This document shows, in pieces, positions 46,901-57,378 of a stretch of DNA of 64,000 nt. The notes beneath the pieces were generated by a model. It saw only the letters and a list, made by a program, of their open reading frames with translations, was not told the origin of the DNA and did no database searches. The stretch is from the NCBI GenBank assembly GCA_026419785.1, contig JAODTK010005918.1, positions 62,001-126,000 of the forward strand. The letters are read 5' to 3'. The DNA is from Sclerodactyla briareus (taxonomy: Eukaryota; Echinodermata; Holothuroidea; Dendrochirotida; Sclerodactylidae). How positions within the stretch are numbered: position 1 is the first letter of the stretch; every line of letters starts with the position of its first letter. The translations under genes and the position numbers were made by a program.

Positions 46901-47054
46901 ATGTAGATGGGTGCTAGGAGCCTGCAAGGCCATTTCGGCCGATGGAGATCTAAAATTTCTTCTTGCGCTCAGCGTCAACTGATGGTGGCGCTACGCTTAG
47001 ATGGTCATTTGCATTCGATGTTTCCCCCACTTTTCAAACAGATCGACGCCCCTG
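43941..47054 (-). mobile_element. Element C, right copy (inverted relative to the left copy)
   Basis: The reverse complement aligns with 226-6518: ends cagggcgtcg (43,941) and gatcgacgcccctg (to 47,054), with matching interior landmarks: aagcgtagcgccaccatcagttg (near 46,990) with 315-340, the GCGCGC palindromes, tgaacaattagtccttcatgcaatcgta (near 45,560) with 4,418-4,444, and cgcgcgctgcgcgcgcagacgacctgtgactattg (near 44,180) with 6,240-6,270. It lacks the 1113-3620 insertion and two left-copy segments of about 240 bp (4,848-5,089 and 5,110-5,347). It is 3.1 kb long. Flanking 8-mers do not match, so no target duplication is visible. Its flanks are unrelated to those of the left copy, so the two are independent insertions. 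Confidence 0.75.
46271..46278 (-). other. Empty target site for hAT-type insertion B
   Basis: The reverse complement reads tccgcacc once, uninterrupted, where the left copy has the insertion flanked by tccgctcc and tccgcacc. The surrounding sequence (gggg before, tgg-attag/catgag then ggacataag after) matches both flanks of the insertion. Confidence 0.7.
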
Positions 47055-48530
47055 CGCCGGGGAACGGTTTTAGCGTCCTTCCATTCAAGGAACAAAATCA
47101 CAGAGTGCGCCCACTTGGCCAAAAGGGCTGTATTTAGCATAAGAACCTATACTCAACAACGGACATGCTATCAAGGGAGGGGGTTTCAGCAGGATATGTT
47201 GAGTAGGAGAGCTAAACGGGCTACGCGTGGGCGCAAATCACCCTCCCCGAGGAACGCAACATTCACTTGCACACCCCATTTGGTACAGGGTTGGGCAGGG
47301 ATTCGCCATGACTCGTGGCAACACCACACCCACCTGAATGCACCCGGGTGCGCCCCGCTCCAACCCTCGGATGCGAATTACAGAACTTCTATCCCCGTAT
47401 TAAGTTTTGTATGCATCGTGTTTTTGGTACATCATTGCTGGCCTATATTGTACCGCCATCATGGGACCGCGCATTTTGTAATCATCGGTAATTTACAGCA
47501 CGTACAAGCTGGTAATTTCCGTAACCATCAGTTTTTAATTATATCCTCGCGACACGGGAGTATTCCGTAGGTATTAGGGTTTTGGGCGGAGCCGCCACCG
47601 CAACGCGTCTCAGGCTCCGCCGCCGGAACTTTAGGCGTTAGCGCAATAACTCTTTAACCGCTTTTTATCCGATTGATCTGAGCTGGTACACATGGCTGCC
47701 AGTGGAATTGATGAGTTCGAAAGTTGGTATCACTGCATGTCTGCTTGCCCTCTATTTTGCAGAATTTACAGGAATACGGAGTTTCATCCGATTTATTACG
47801 AACAAATTTTAGTCCCGAAAAACATGCGGTAATGTCAAGGTCAAATTTGTGTTTTCTCGCTTTTAACAAAACTCGGTGGTGGAGGACTGTATTAATCCTC
47901 AAACAACTATGAAGGTCATTTCAGGGTCCACAGGAAGATCAAATTTGCATAAATCATGAGATTATTAACTTTGTCGTTTTTAAAACAAAATTGTGGAATG
48001 TGGACTACAGGTTGGACCTGAACACCGAGTTGGACATTTCAAAGGTCACGGGGGTCAAAGACTTCCCCGCTAAACGAGGGTCCACAGAGGCTGTTTTGCT
48101 GGGATGTACACGTCGGCGTTTACCCGCTGCACATGTATAGTTGGAGCGGTGGGTAAGCAGTCTTCAAGTCATTCAGTCTCTCCATCCGTCGTTAGTTCTT
48201 CGTCGATTCTTTTCGTCACATTCCCTCGTAACTTCTAAAAACGTACATCGATCAGGTGGAACATGGTGGGTGGATGAAGCATGCCACGGTAGGCGAGTAC
48301 ATTTTTGTTGTGCATAGTGCGAGTAGATTTCGACTGTTGGACTGAACTGAAATACACATTAATTACTCCAATATCTTTCGATAGGCTGCAATATCGAGTA
48401 GAGTACAAGTGTGAACTCGTAAGGCAAACGGCACCGACCTCATCGCCGTATTTGCGAGGACGTTATTCCGCATTAATGGTCTCCGCTATTGGAATTTTAT
48501 TATAGAACAAACGCTCGGTCCTAAGAGTTT
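47055..48530. other. Stretch without a recognised gene
   Basis: A 189-codon open frame (47,001-47,570, +) starts inside the element C end and has no recognisable domain. 47,650-48,100 contains aaggtcaaatttg and tttgcataaatca phrases common in R1-like bodies. No gene is supported. Confidence 0.4.
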
Positions 48531-48537
48531 TCTTTTA

Positions 48538-48735
48538 TATCGGTCTCGCGAACTGCGGTCTCGGGATCCTTTTCTATTTCGGTCTGCGGACCTGGTCGTG
48601 GACCCTTTTCATTTTTCGTTCTCGCGGACTCCGGTTTGTCGTGGGCCCTTTCATTTTCGGTCTCGCGGACATTCGTCTCGAGAAACTTTTTTTTTGGTCT
48701 CGCGAAACCGTCGGTTTCGTGGACCCTGTGTCATT
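48538..48735. repeat. Minisatellite, about 4 units of roughly 50-55 bp
   Basis: Recurrent ttcggtctcgcggact-type core followed by cgtggaccctttt-type sequence. The units are strongly diverged. Open frames across it (48,598-48,895) follow from the repeat. Confidence 0.6.
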
Positions 48736-48899
48736 GCGCGGTTTCGGGTCAATTTTATGTCAGTCGAATTATTCCCTATATCGATTTTCCGACGCCCGCA
48801 GCTTGGACGCGAAACGCTTTTTGAGGTTAACAGACGGGAACCGGTGTGGCGCCTGTGTGAGCTTTGTATTTTCAGAAAATCATGACAACAACTAGACGA

Positions 48900-50870
48900 A
48901 GGTTGATCTGTGTTACCATTGAATAGCGAAATCTAGACGATAACTGACGGCAAGCTTATACGTCGTTCCAGTAGTAACACGGGAGTCCCGTCCCCAAAAA
49001 ACTCGATCGGAAATACAGGCATAATTTGAGGGCCTTTCGTTCGGTTGCTTTAGAAAACAGTGAGTCTTGGCATGCTTGGGCAGTTCTATAGTTCCCAAAT
49101 TGCCAATCGGGCGCTCACAAAGGACACTAGATTGGCCAAACTGTTATGGACCAAGAACGTATCTTCGTTTCACTCCAACTTAGCATGACATAAATTCTGA
49201 TTGGTCGACACTAGTGCGGTCCCTAAGATAGCCGACAATTGAGGAGTAGTAACAGTTAAGATTATAAAAAGGTGAACATTTTTGGAAGTATACATTCTGG
49301 CTTCAACGAAAACAGCTGGAGGGTTATGAAGCTTTCTGACTTCAAACCGGTGAGACTACAACACCCAATCTCGACATATTGCGCAGGTTGTTATCTTCAT
49401 TCAAAATCATCAGTTCATAGTGTAGGCCTTCAAGGCCCCCTCAGGGCTGAAAGGTCTCGACTTTGAAATTACCCTTTGTTACTGTTTTTATTGCTCGCAT
49501 CTCATGTTCATGCACAGTAGATATTTACAATATCGTCCATTATGAATACCACAGCATTTCAACAATAACAGAAAATGGTCTCAATGCCTAATGTTCTTTT
49601 CCATATTTTTATTGACCAACACATGCACATCCACTTCCGAAAAACTAAATTGATATCAAAATAATCTGGTATCCTTTTGTCGAGCCTGCAAATAGATGAT
49701 TTGCATATGATATGTATCAGTGTACAGTTTGGACTTCCTTAACTCAGACACCTCATTATATAACTAGCTAATGTTAGGTATCAACGTATGTTCAGTCATC
49801 AAAAATTTTCCCCAAATTTTGATTCCATTTCGAGCAGCAGAGTTGACCAACCCTCGTAGCGCTCCTTGGCCAATAATCAATATACCAATTTCACTTCAAG
49901 CAACGATCTCAAATCCCAACTAAGCGCTCTCTGATCTGTGGGCCTGCGAGGCGAGCTATGGTTATCTTCGTATTAGTGTATTCAGGTATTGATATGCCCC
50001 GAGCAGACGTGCGTCACGTTAAACGGTAACAGATATACAAGTTGCGGAATAGAAGGAATGATGTTTGAAGGACCCAATATCATGTCCTATACTGGATTTC
50101 GGTATTTATAGGTATTACCTATTACATTATGACCTGCAGAAAACCACACCGGAATTTAGCAGATTTAAGTGTCCCGATTAAGTCCACAATCAGCCATACC
50201 AAATGGTTGCTTGTGACATCACGGGGGGAGGGGGACGAAGGAGCCCTATAAAAAAGTCAATGTAAAACAGTGACTTTTGAACCCACAAATGTGTACCAAA
50301 GAAACATGAAAGGGATTCGAATAACACCTACAAAAGGTTCCCAGAAGATATGAAGAATATTCTCCATTTATTTATAAGTTAATAATCTTTTTTCTCGTCT
50401 ATCATGCGCAATCCAAATGCAGCATATACGATGTAGGGTGTATGGGCGGCCTTTGCAATGTGCCCCCCGGTGCAGTCATATATTCCTTCAATTCTCGAAA
50501 GGAGGGGGATACCATGTGATCTCCACTAGTGAGATGAGGGGTTTTTAACCTGCCAACTGTGGATCTCCCCAGTTGTCATATGAGTTGTTCAAAGTATGCA
50601 AACGGGGTTAGAGGGGCGCTATTACAATTCTGAGGAGTGGGGTGTTAGCATAGTGCATTAAGTTAACAGAACGGATTATGAAATCTGATTGTCACATGGA
50701 GGGGAACTGGGATATATACAACCACATCTTGTACCACCCTCAATGGGGATATATCCACAGTCGCTTACGAAAAGTAACATCCAGTTTTCATAGTACAACC
50801 TGATGCCACAATAAACAATATCCCCGATTGACGCCTATACAAGAATGGTGTGGGTGTTGTGTAGGTACCT
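48900..50870. other. Non-coding stretch
   Basis: A TATA-like ttataaaaagg (49,261-49,272) precedes a 64-codon frame (49,272-49,466) without a domain; I do not call a gene. The rest is AT-rich. Confidence 0.4.
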
Positions 50871-50879
50871 CATATTTTT

Positions 50880-51370
50880 AAATGGACATACAATGACCAT
50901 GTGACCATTTTTGTCGAAAATATCAGAGGTCAAAGGTTTTCATTTAAAATAGTGCAGTTAGGAGTTAATAGTGATTGGTCTGGGTGTTTTTGGAATCGTG
51001 GGTCAAACTACCTTGATGATGAGGTCAAGAGGTCAAAGGTCAATCTGTAAGGATGTGCTATTTTAGGGTTATATCGCTAACAGTATTGAAACTGCCATTT
51101 TGGGATTATGGACAGAGCTCTGGTGGTGCTGAATAGAGAAACATAAACCTCCGCTTCAATCGGGTACTGGTCCTCAAGTTACAAGGGGTCACAGGGTTGG
51201 TTTTGATACCTTGTTGGCAATAGCATCGGCAACTCAGAATAATATGATGCTTGTCAGGACTGGGTTGCATCATCATTCGAAAGTAACATTTCATAAAAAA
51301 CTGTATGTCACCCAAGGTCGTCAAAGGTCAAATTGGGGTCAAAAACTAGTTTTTTGGCCAGAATATGAGA
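50880..51370 (+). repeat. R1 repeat family copy e (partial)
   Basis: Aligns with 18,480-18,960 of copy b (ctcaagttacaagggg, gataccttgttggcaatagcatcg, catttcataaaaaactgtatgtc, aaggtcgtcaaaggtc). Neither hairpin nor the GTCTCGCCTG end is present. Confidence 0.55.
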
Positions 51371-52797
51371 AACCAAAAGGTCTGCCTGAGGTGGGGAGGC
51401 GACCGACATAGACACTAAACGAACTTACGTGCGTAAACGGACATGCAGGCGTGAGGATTGGAGAAGAAGAGTGTTCGATTGCGCAAGATTCTAAGTTCGT
51501 ATTTTTGGCAGGAGAGATCAGAAACCGTCGTGGTATTCAAGTGAATATAGCCTTTCAGTATGGTGGCTAGCGTTATCCCATATATGATGTAGGCCTATGG
51601 GCTCTGACTGACAGGGGTCATATAAAGTTCGCTTTATCGGTCTGCGTAACTAATATTGATTTCACGGCCAGCCTTTCCTGTTTTCTTCAAAGTAACAAGC
51701 GGGTCTGTAAAATCAAGACCCTGTCCAGTTTTTTTCTTTCCCAAGGATTCTCGTGATTATGTTTGCTTGATTCGAGGAAATATTGGGTATTCCTCTCACT
51801 CTTTTGCCATCAATTTACATAATAAATTTCCTCGATTCGACGCGTCAAAATGTGACCTGTCGAGGAGAGTCTGAAGTTTTTGTAGAATGAGTTAGTAAAC
51901 TCACTTCGCTTGCCGGGAAAGTTTTTTATATTTTTTTTTATAGACAAAATAGATGAGAGCCCGGGAAAAAAATAAATAAAGAACGAAATAATGACAATCG
52001 TGTCAACCATAGGCTAGCTAATTTGAAGGTTGAGAGGCCTATACCCGGAACTAAACAAACTAAAATAAAACTGAACTAAACTACCAGAGTCAAGATTGAA
52101 CCAAGTTGAAGTTGTCACCCGAGAATAGATCTATACAAATGCAAACTTCCCAGGCCAACTGCCTATTGCATTTTTTTTTTCGGCAGGAAAAAAGTAGAGT
52201 CATCTCTGTTTGGTGCGGTTAGACAAATAAAAATACTAGTGCGAAATTGTCGTCAATTTCAAGGTCTACAAGATTATAGCGACCCCCGGGACAAAAAAGA
52301 CGTCCAGTTGACATTAAGAAGTGGTGCTGAATAGCGCAAAGGATTCCTCGCGGAGTCACACGAATACATAGCTTTTCCACCCCACTCTTACTCTAAACGG
52401 TTTCGATGCTCCGTACAGTGAGGTTTCTGGATCGGAGAGAAGGTTACAAGATCATTAAAAGTAGCCAGTCGATTCGTTTCTTCCAATCTTTGCATATTTC
52501 AAGCCACTAGCATTAAACCTGTATGTAGAGATATGACCAAGCATTGAAATTCAGGCAAAACAAAATCCACTATTATTGTTATTATTATTATCCTGGCACA
52601 GAAAGTAAACTCCAATACAATAATTAAAGGCCCATGTGCCTTTAACCAAATATTAAAAATTACGCAGTACGCGGAGAACAACTATTACTTTGGATGGTAA
52701 TCCCAATTAATGCATGGAAATGTACCACGTATTTTAACATTGTTCCGGTAAAGCGTCGGGCTTAAAAGTTAATTTTGATACAAGGCGATCGCCCCCA
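51371..52797. other. Non-coding stretch
   Basis: AT-rich, with several short open frames lacking domains. No repeat recognised. Confidence 0.45.
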
Positions 52798-53531
52798 GTG
52801 TCTCGCCTGCGTTGCGCGATCAGTGGTTTACTTCCATTAGTCACCATGCAAACAATTACAAAGGCATTCCATGTTGTCGCTTTGAGATTTCGTATTTAGC
52901 ATGTAACAGAACGCCTACTGATCAGTGGACGATCTCAAAATGTCGAGAATCACTGATTATTGACAATGTCTACTGAAGGAGTAAAAAGTTTTGTGGAAAA
53001 TGTGACTAAAATTGCCTACTCTAAAAATTATGCAAAATTAGGAATTACCCAATCATGGAAAATCCAGCAAACTGGGCCAAACAAATACGCCAAAGTATGC
53101 AAATAGACACGTGAAATGACATCGAGTGACCCTGAATCCATGACAAAAAATCGGAACTAATAAATTATGCAAAAAATTGAACAACTGTGTTAGCCTTTTT
53201 TACGCTGAAAATCTAATCAGTTCATCTACCTTATATCCCGCATATATGTGCCAAACCGAATTCCACCATAGCACTTTTACAGTTCATCCGTAATGTTGCT
53301 AACGAGGCCTAAACAATGAAATTACATGAAATAGGCTGATTACCTTACTTATTAGTGACTTTTGTGCCCAAAAATCTAATCAGATCGTGTCACCCGCCCC
53401 GATTACTAAATACAAAATTCATCAAAATCGGTCTTACCGTTTGGAGAAATCCTGCTAACGAGGAAGTGGGACACACACAAATACGCACAAACACCCCCAC
53501 ACAAACACACACAATACACCACATGGGCTAA

Positions 53532-53562
<31 letters not shown>

Positions 53563-53628
53563 CACACCACACACACGACAAAGTACCGTTAAGTCTCTTC
53601 CTGAACTTTGTTCAGGCGAGGCAAAAAC
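52798..53628 (-). repeat. R1 repeat family copy f, both ends preserved
   Basis: The best delimited copy. The left end reads tgtctcgcctg (52,799-52,809) and the right end caggcgaggca (53,616-53,626): an 11-bp inverted repeat with one mismatch. The right end also forms a hairpin (gtctcttcctgaac, ttt, gttcaggcgaggc; 53,593-53,625) followed inward by a long (AC)n run. The interior matches copies a, c and d. About 0.83 kb, no coding capacity, so a non-autonomous element. Confidence 0.7.
53470..53580. repeat. (AC)n microsatellite inside R1 copy f
   Basis: Interrupted ac repeats; they account for the minus-strand frame at 53,455-53,820 (a cysteine/valine-rich artefact). Confidence 0.9.
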
Positions 53629-53829
53629 TGTTATTTTTCTCTCGGGCCATATTTCGTGAATACTGTCCCCTTTGTAAGGACTTTTCCGAACCCACCTGAC
53701 AGTTTCATAAAAGAGCTGGACACAGTAATGTTTAATGTTCATTGTGAATGAAACTGATAAAGTAAAACGCCGGACTCTGATTAGTCCTATAGGTTCAGGG
53801 GAGCTGAAAGTAATGCACATTGTTAGGTA

Positions 53830-54840
53830 TGTTCATAGTCTCAAAATAAACTCGGATTAAGAGATATCTTAGTAGTACAATGGAGAATGGAAGATATTTA
53901 TGGATTACCATTTGAGGGGGGATTTTGGAATTTTTTTTTACTTTAAAGTAATTTTGATTGATGACATCTGTATTTTGGCAATCCGTTTGTGAATGATATA
54001 TGCAAAGCCTGGTCCATGTTCCATTTGGAAAAACCGATTAGCGAATTCGAAGAAGAATAATTGGAATAACGCCTTCATTGAAATTGATAAGTCCCAATCT
54101 TTTATAATGATGAGGGAAAAGCTCGTGACTATAACAAAATTTATTTTTATGATTTGGCGTTTTTCCCTTACATTATATCAATGACTATTAGCTGCTCTTC
54201 CAAATCGTGGAAAGATAAGCTACGTTATAAGGATAGATGTATTAATGTTAAAGAGGAATTATTGGAACGTATGGCTGACCAGAGGAAGGAAACATCACAA
54301 TTGGCCTACTCTTTGTTTTGGCCACCGACATTCTTTGAGAAAAGGGGACATTACAACTTTGAAATAAAAAGGTCAAATTTTTCAAACGCAATGGTACTCA
54401 GTGAAGAGATGCAAAAATACATTATTTCAATTTCTCGCTTGTTTGCCACCAAATATTGGGTACGAAACCAATGTTTATACCTCATTCGAATATTTCAGGA
54501 GACCGAGAGAGCTCTTGTGCACCTTCTGCAAGTTTTCCGGAGAGACAATTGAACATCTATTTTGGGAACTTGTTACAAAGTCTCCTCCTTTCTGCCTCAT
54601 GTGGAGACCAAATTTTTCGGAGAGTGCTTTTGTGCTTTCTCTGAAGAAGCATTTCTTATACATATATAAGCAGTTATAAGCATCCATATATTTTTCAATT
54701 TGTCACACCAAGTTTATATATATTCAATGGCAAGGAGAAAAAAAGTGTCCGAATATTTGCAGAATTCAAAATTTGCGTTAGAAGTTGAAAATGCATTTAA
54801 AAAAGAATGGGAAGCGATAATTACCCTTCGATGAGTCGTA
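53830..54840 (+). pseudogene. 3' end of an L1/Tx1-like LINE (RT C-terminus with zinc knuckle)
   Basis: Frames give NPFVNDICKAWSMFH (about 53,980-54,030), the post-RT region; SSKSWKDKLR (about 54,195-54,225); WVRNQCLYL / ETNVYTSFEYF (about 54,458-54,500); and CTFCKFSGETIEHLFWE (54,518-54,568), the C-x2-C...H zf-RVT knuckle placed before the end of many L1/Tx1-type ORF2 proteins. A lysine-rich tail follows (about 54,730-54,830). No RT core is present upstream (R1 repeat instead), so this is a 5'-truncated copy. Several frameshifts. Confidence 0.6.
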
Positions 54841-54893
54841 CGAAATTGTTTGTGATAATGGTAAGTCGTTGTAATACCGTTATATTACTTATA

Positions 54894-54970
54894 CATTATT
54901 ATTATTATTATTATTATGATTATTATTAGATTATTATTATTATTATTATTTTATTATTTCATTAGCATTA
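54894..54970. repeat. (ATT)n microsatellite
   Basis: Near-perfect att units with two interruptions, directly after the LINE 3' end; it may derive from the LINE tail. Confidence 0.9.
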
Positions 54971-55615
54971 TTTTGTTATTAGCAGCAGCGTTTCCTTCTC
55001 TTCCTCAACTATGTGGGTGTCGTTCGGTATTATGGCTTGTTCTAGTTTTGGGCCACATACTCCTGGTCTGGCTCCGTGCGCCGGATTATTATGTCTGTGC
55101 AAATGACAATAACATACTTCGCATGTTTAGTATATCTTTGAGACATTTCCTGAAATGATGTCAGTCGGGAGGGAGATGAGCGCCCGTGTTTATTCCATAC
55201 TCATTCAATAGAAACAGAAATTTTATACCTCCTCTCCCGTGACCAAGGTGAGAAATGGATTATTCTGCGTTTTTCAATTAGTAACAAGTAAGGATGCTAT
55301 GATTGTTAAGTTCAATTCATGAGACCCAAATCCGAGTAAACAGCAAGTTATCTATCTAGCGAATTTTAAGTGGATTGAATATTATTATAGTATAGAATTT
55401 GTAGGATTGAATCCGGTGCAGCTCTAGAGACAAAAGTTTTAACTCACAGAGATGTGTTGACGTCGTAACTAACGTTCTTACCAATTCCTATTCTCGGTAA
55501 AATACGGAGAAAGGCCTAACAGGTTTCCATATATTTCCATCTCTCCATCAAATTCATTTGATTGTAATTATTATTCATTCGATTAACATATTACTGATGT
55601 TTTTTGACTTTGTAG
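54971..55615. other. Upstream flank of the PKS-like gene
   Basis: No coding signal. It ends in ttttttgactttgtag (to 55,615), a pyrimidine-rich acceptor two bases before the PKS ATG, so the start codon probably lies in the second exon and a 5' UTR exon lies further upstream. Confidence 0.45.
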
Positions 55616-55927
55616 AAATGGACAACAGCGTTCCATCGGGGAACTCCCCGGTAGAGCGATTCCACGACCCGACACTCCCGATGGATCAAAAGGTTGCCAT
55701 AGTCGGAATCGGGTGTCGATCCGAACGGCATCAATAATGTAAGCGACTTCTGGCGAGTAATATCTGAAGGGTGGACTGCATGATCCCCCATCCACCCGAT
55801 CGGGTCGACCCTAGTTTCATATATCCAGGGGAAAGGCTCCCAGGCAAGAAGTTGATCGCCCTCAGAGCGGGATACCTATCGCAGGAGGTACATGCATTCG
55901 ACCGGGAGTTCTTCCAGATGTCTCCTG
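55616..55927 (+). CDS. PKS exon: start codon and KS N-terminal part
   Basis: ATG at 55,618, two bases after an acceptor. The first residues are MDNSVPSGNSPVERFHDPTL, then QKVAIVGIGCR, the standard KS opening. After two 1-3-nt shifts it continues NNVSDFWRVISEG (about 55,729-55,768), DPSFIYPGERLPGKKL and AGYLSQEVHAFDREFFQMSP (to 55,927). FD-EFF-MSP is the block just before the conserved E---MDPQQR of KS domains, found at the next exon's start. Donor cctg|gtaagt at 55,928; phase 1. Confidence 0.82.
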
Positions 55928-55970
55928 GTAAGTAGCCTACACTTCAATTGTATTGAAACATTGTTCATAC

Positions 55971-56098
55971 ACACGGCCCTCTAGAAGGCATACGTACACC
56001 CACTCCAAATCAGCCATCTTACCCACATACACACGCCCCTTACGAGGCATACGTACACGCACTCCAAATCAGCCATCTTACCCACATACACACGCCCC
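55971..56098. repeat. Tandem duplication, 2 units of about 60 bp
   Basis: ggcatacgtacac.cactcc followed by aaatcagccatcttacccac occurs at about 55,986 and 56,046, with acacgcccct between and after. The units are nearly identical apart from ctctagaag/cttacgag. Confidence 0.85.
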
Positions 56099-56184
56099 CA
56101 GGAAAAGTTAGTGTGTTTGTGAAGCAATCCTAGATAAACTACGTTTAATAACCCTCCTTCGGGATTAACATCTCTACTCAGGTA

Positions 56185-56280
56185 GTGGTGTCGCCAGACT
56201 TTCAATATATGGGGGCGCAGTCACTAGGGGGCGCAGTCACTGGGGCCGGGGCACAGTGATTTCACAGGAGACCAATCGAA
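56185..56280. mobile_element. hAT-like terminus fragment in PKS intron 1
   Basis: tagtggtgtcgccagact at 56,185-56,202 resembles the TIR of insertion A (CAGTGGYGTCRCCAG), followed by a repeated gggggcgcagtcact motif. No partner end found within 1 kb. Confidence 0.45.
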
Positions 56281-57114
56281 GAAAGTTTTATGTCGCCGTA
56301 CTAGGTATTCCCATCCCGTTCGAAAAATGTTTGAATAACTAGAGGTCCCAGATGCTATTTTTTCAGTATATTAGTGGCAGGAATACACCATTTTCGGGAG
56401 CAATGGGGAAATCCCACCAGTCATCCCATTTTAATTTTACAAGGCACCCGAGGAGGGGTGCATAACTTTTGGGAGGCGGCTCATTCCCACTTCCACCGTG
56501 TCGACCGTCTTTCCACCTTCACAATGTATTCAAATAGGGGTTTGTGAATTACCCTTTTTTCTCGAGGCTGGAAACTGCATGGTTGCCATGCTTTCGACGG
56601 TTAGAAGCCGCAACGTTTGGTTCTAGCGCTCAGCCATCAGGCAGTTAGCAGGTTAGGGGTGTTTAAAATGAATTGAATCCAGTATCACGGGTAAAAACAA
56701 TCAGTATCTAGTGACCTTAGTTCTACTATTTATAAAAGTAGCCTACTGACTGATATGATACTGACACAATGACATATAGTTCCTAACCCAAAGGGGTCAT
56801 TGTAACTACATCCTTTAGTCGTGAAGAAGTCCATGTAATCATGTCAGATGTGAGTGAAGTGTATGTGTGTTGTATGTATGGTGTCGTTTGACGGATGGAT
56901 CATAAACATTTGGACAACTTGATTAAGCTTGTAACACGATGACTCGATCCTACGTGAGTGGATGAAACTCATTCTTAGTATGTGTATTCCCTATGAATAG
57001 TACATCAACCCTATTTTGTTGAGGTCTGGCCAGACGTCATCTGAGGTCACCCGAGTTCGAGGCTGAAGACCTGTGAACAAGTTCAGGATGCTGAGTCAGT
57101 TAAAATTCGGTGTG

Positions 57115-57378
57115 TAGCTCCCTTATGTTGTTTTTGTAGCTCCATTATGTTGTTTTTGTAGCTCCATTATGTTGTTTTTGTAGCTCCATTATGTTGTTTT
57201 TATAGCTCCTTTTTGTTGATTTTGTAGCTCCATTATGTTGTTTTTGTAGCTCCATTATGTGTTTTTGTAGCTCCCTTATGTTGTTTTTGTAGCTCCAATA
57301 TGCTGTTTTTATAGCTCCATTATGTGTTTTTGTAGCTCCCTTATGTTGTTTCTGTAGCTCCATTATGTTGTTTTTGGT
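57115..57378. repeat. Minisatellite, about 12 units of 21-25 bp
   Basis: Unit gtagctccattatgttgttttt. Many units are 24 bp, a multiple of three, which keeps the minus strand open and yields a repetitive KQHNGATK peptide (57,145-57,405) that I take as a by-product. It lies inside PKS intron 1. Confidence 0.92.

Noticed and set aside
226-47054. A single 47-kb giant transposon with element C as long terminal inverted repeats
   Set aside because: Each copy has its own complete pair of TIRs, the copies differ by many indels and their outer flanks are unrelated; two independent insertions are simpler.
47001-47570. 189-codon plus-strand open frame
   Set aside because: Starts inside the terminal repeat of element C, no domain, no splice context; the left copy of the element does not preserve the frame.
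48598-48895. Overlapping plus-strand frames of 62-95 codons
   Set aside because: They run across a diverged minisatellite; several frames are open at once, as expected of repeats.
49261-49466. TATA box with a 64-codon ORF
   Set aside because: The TATA-like motif is only a few bases from the ATG, too close for a normal promoter, and the peptide is unremarkable.
53455-53820. 121-codon minus-strand frame rich in CVCV
   Set aside because: Translation of the (AC)n microsatellite in R1 copy f.
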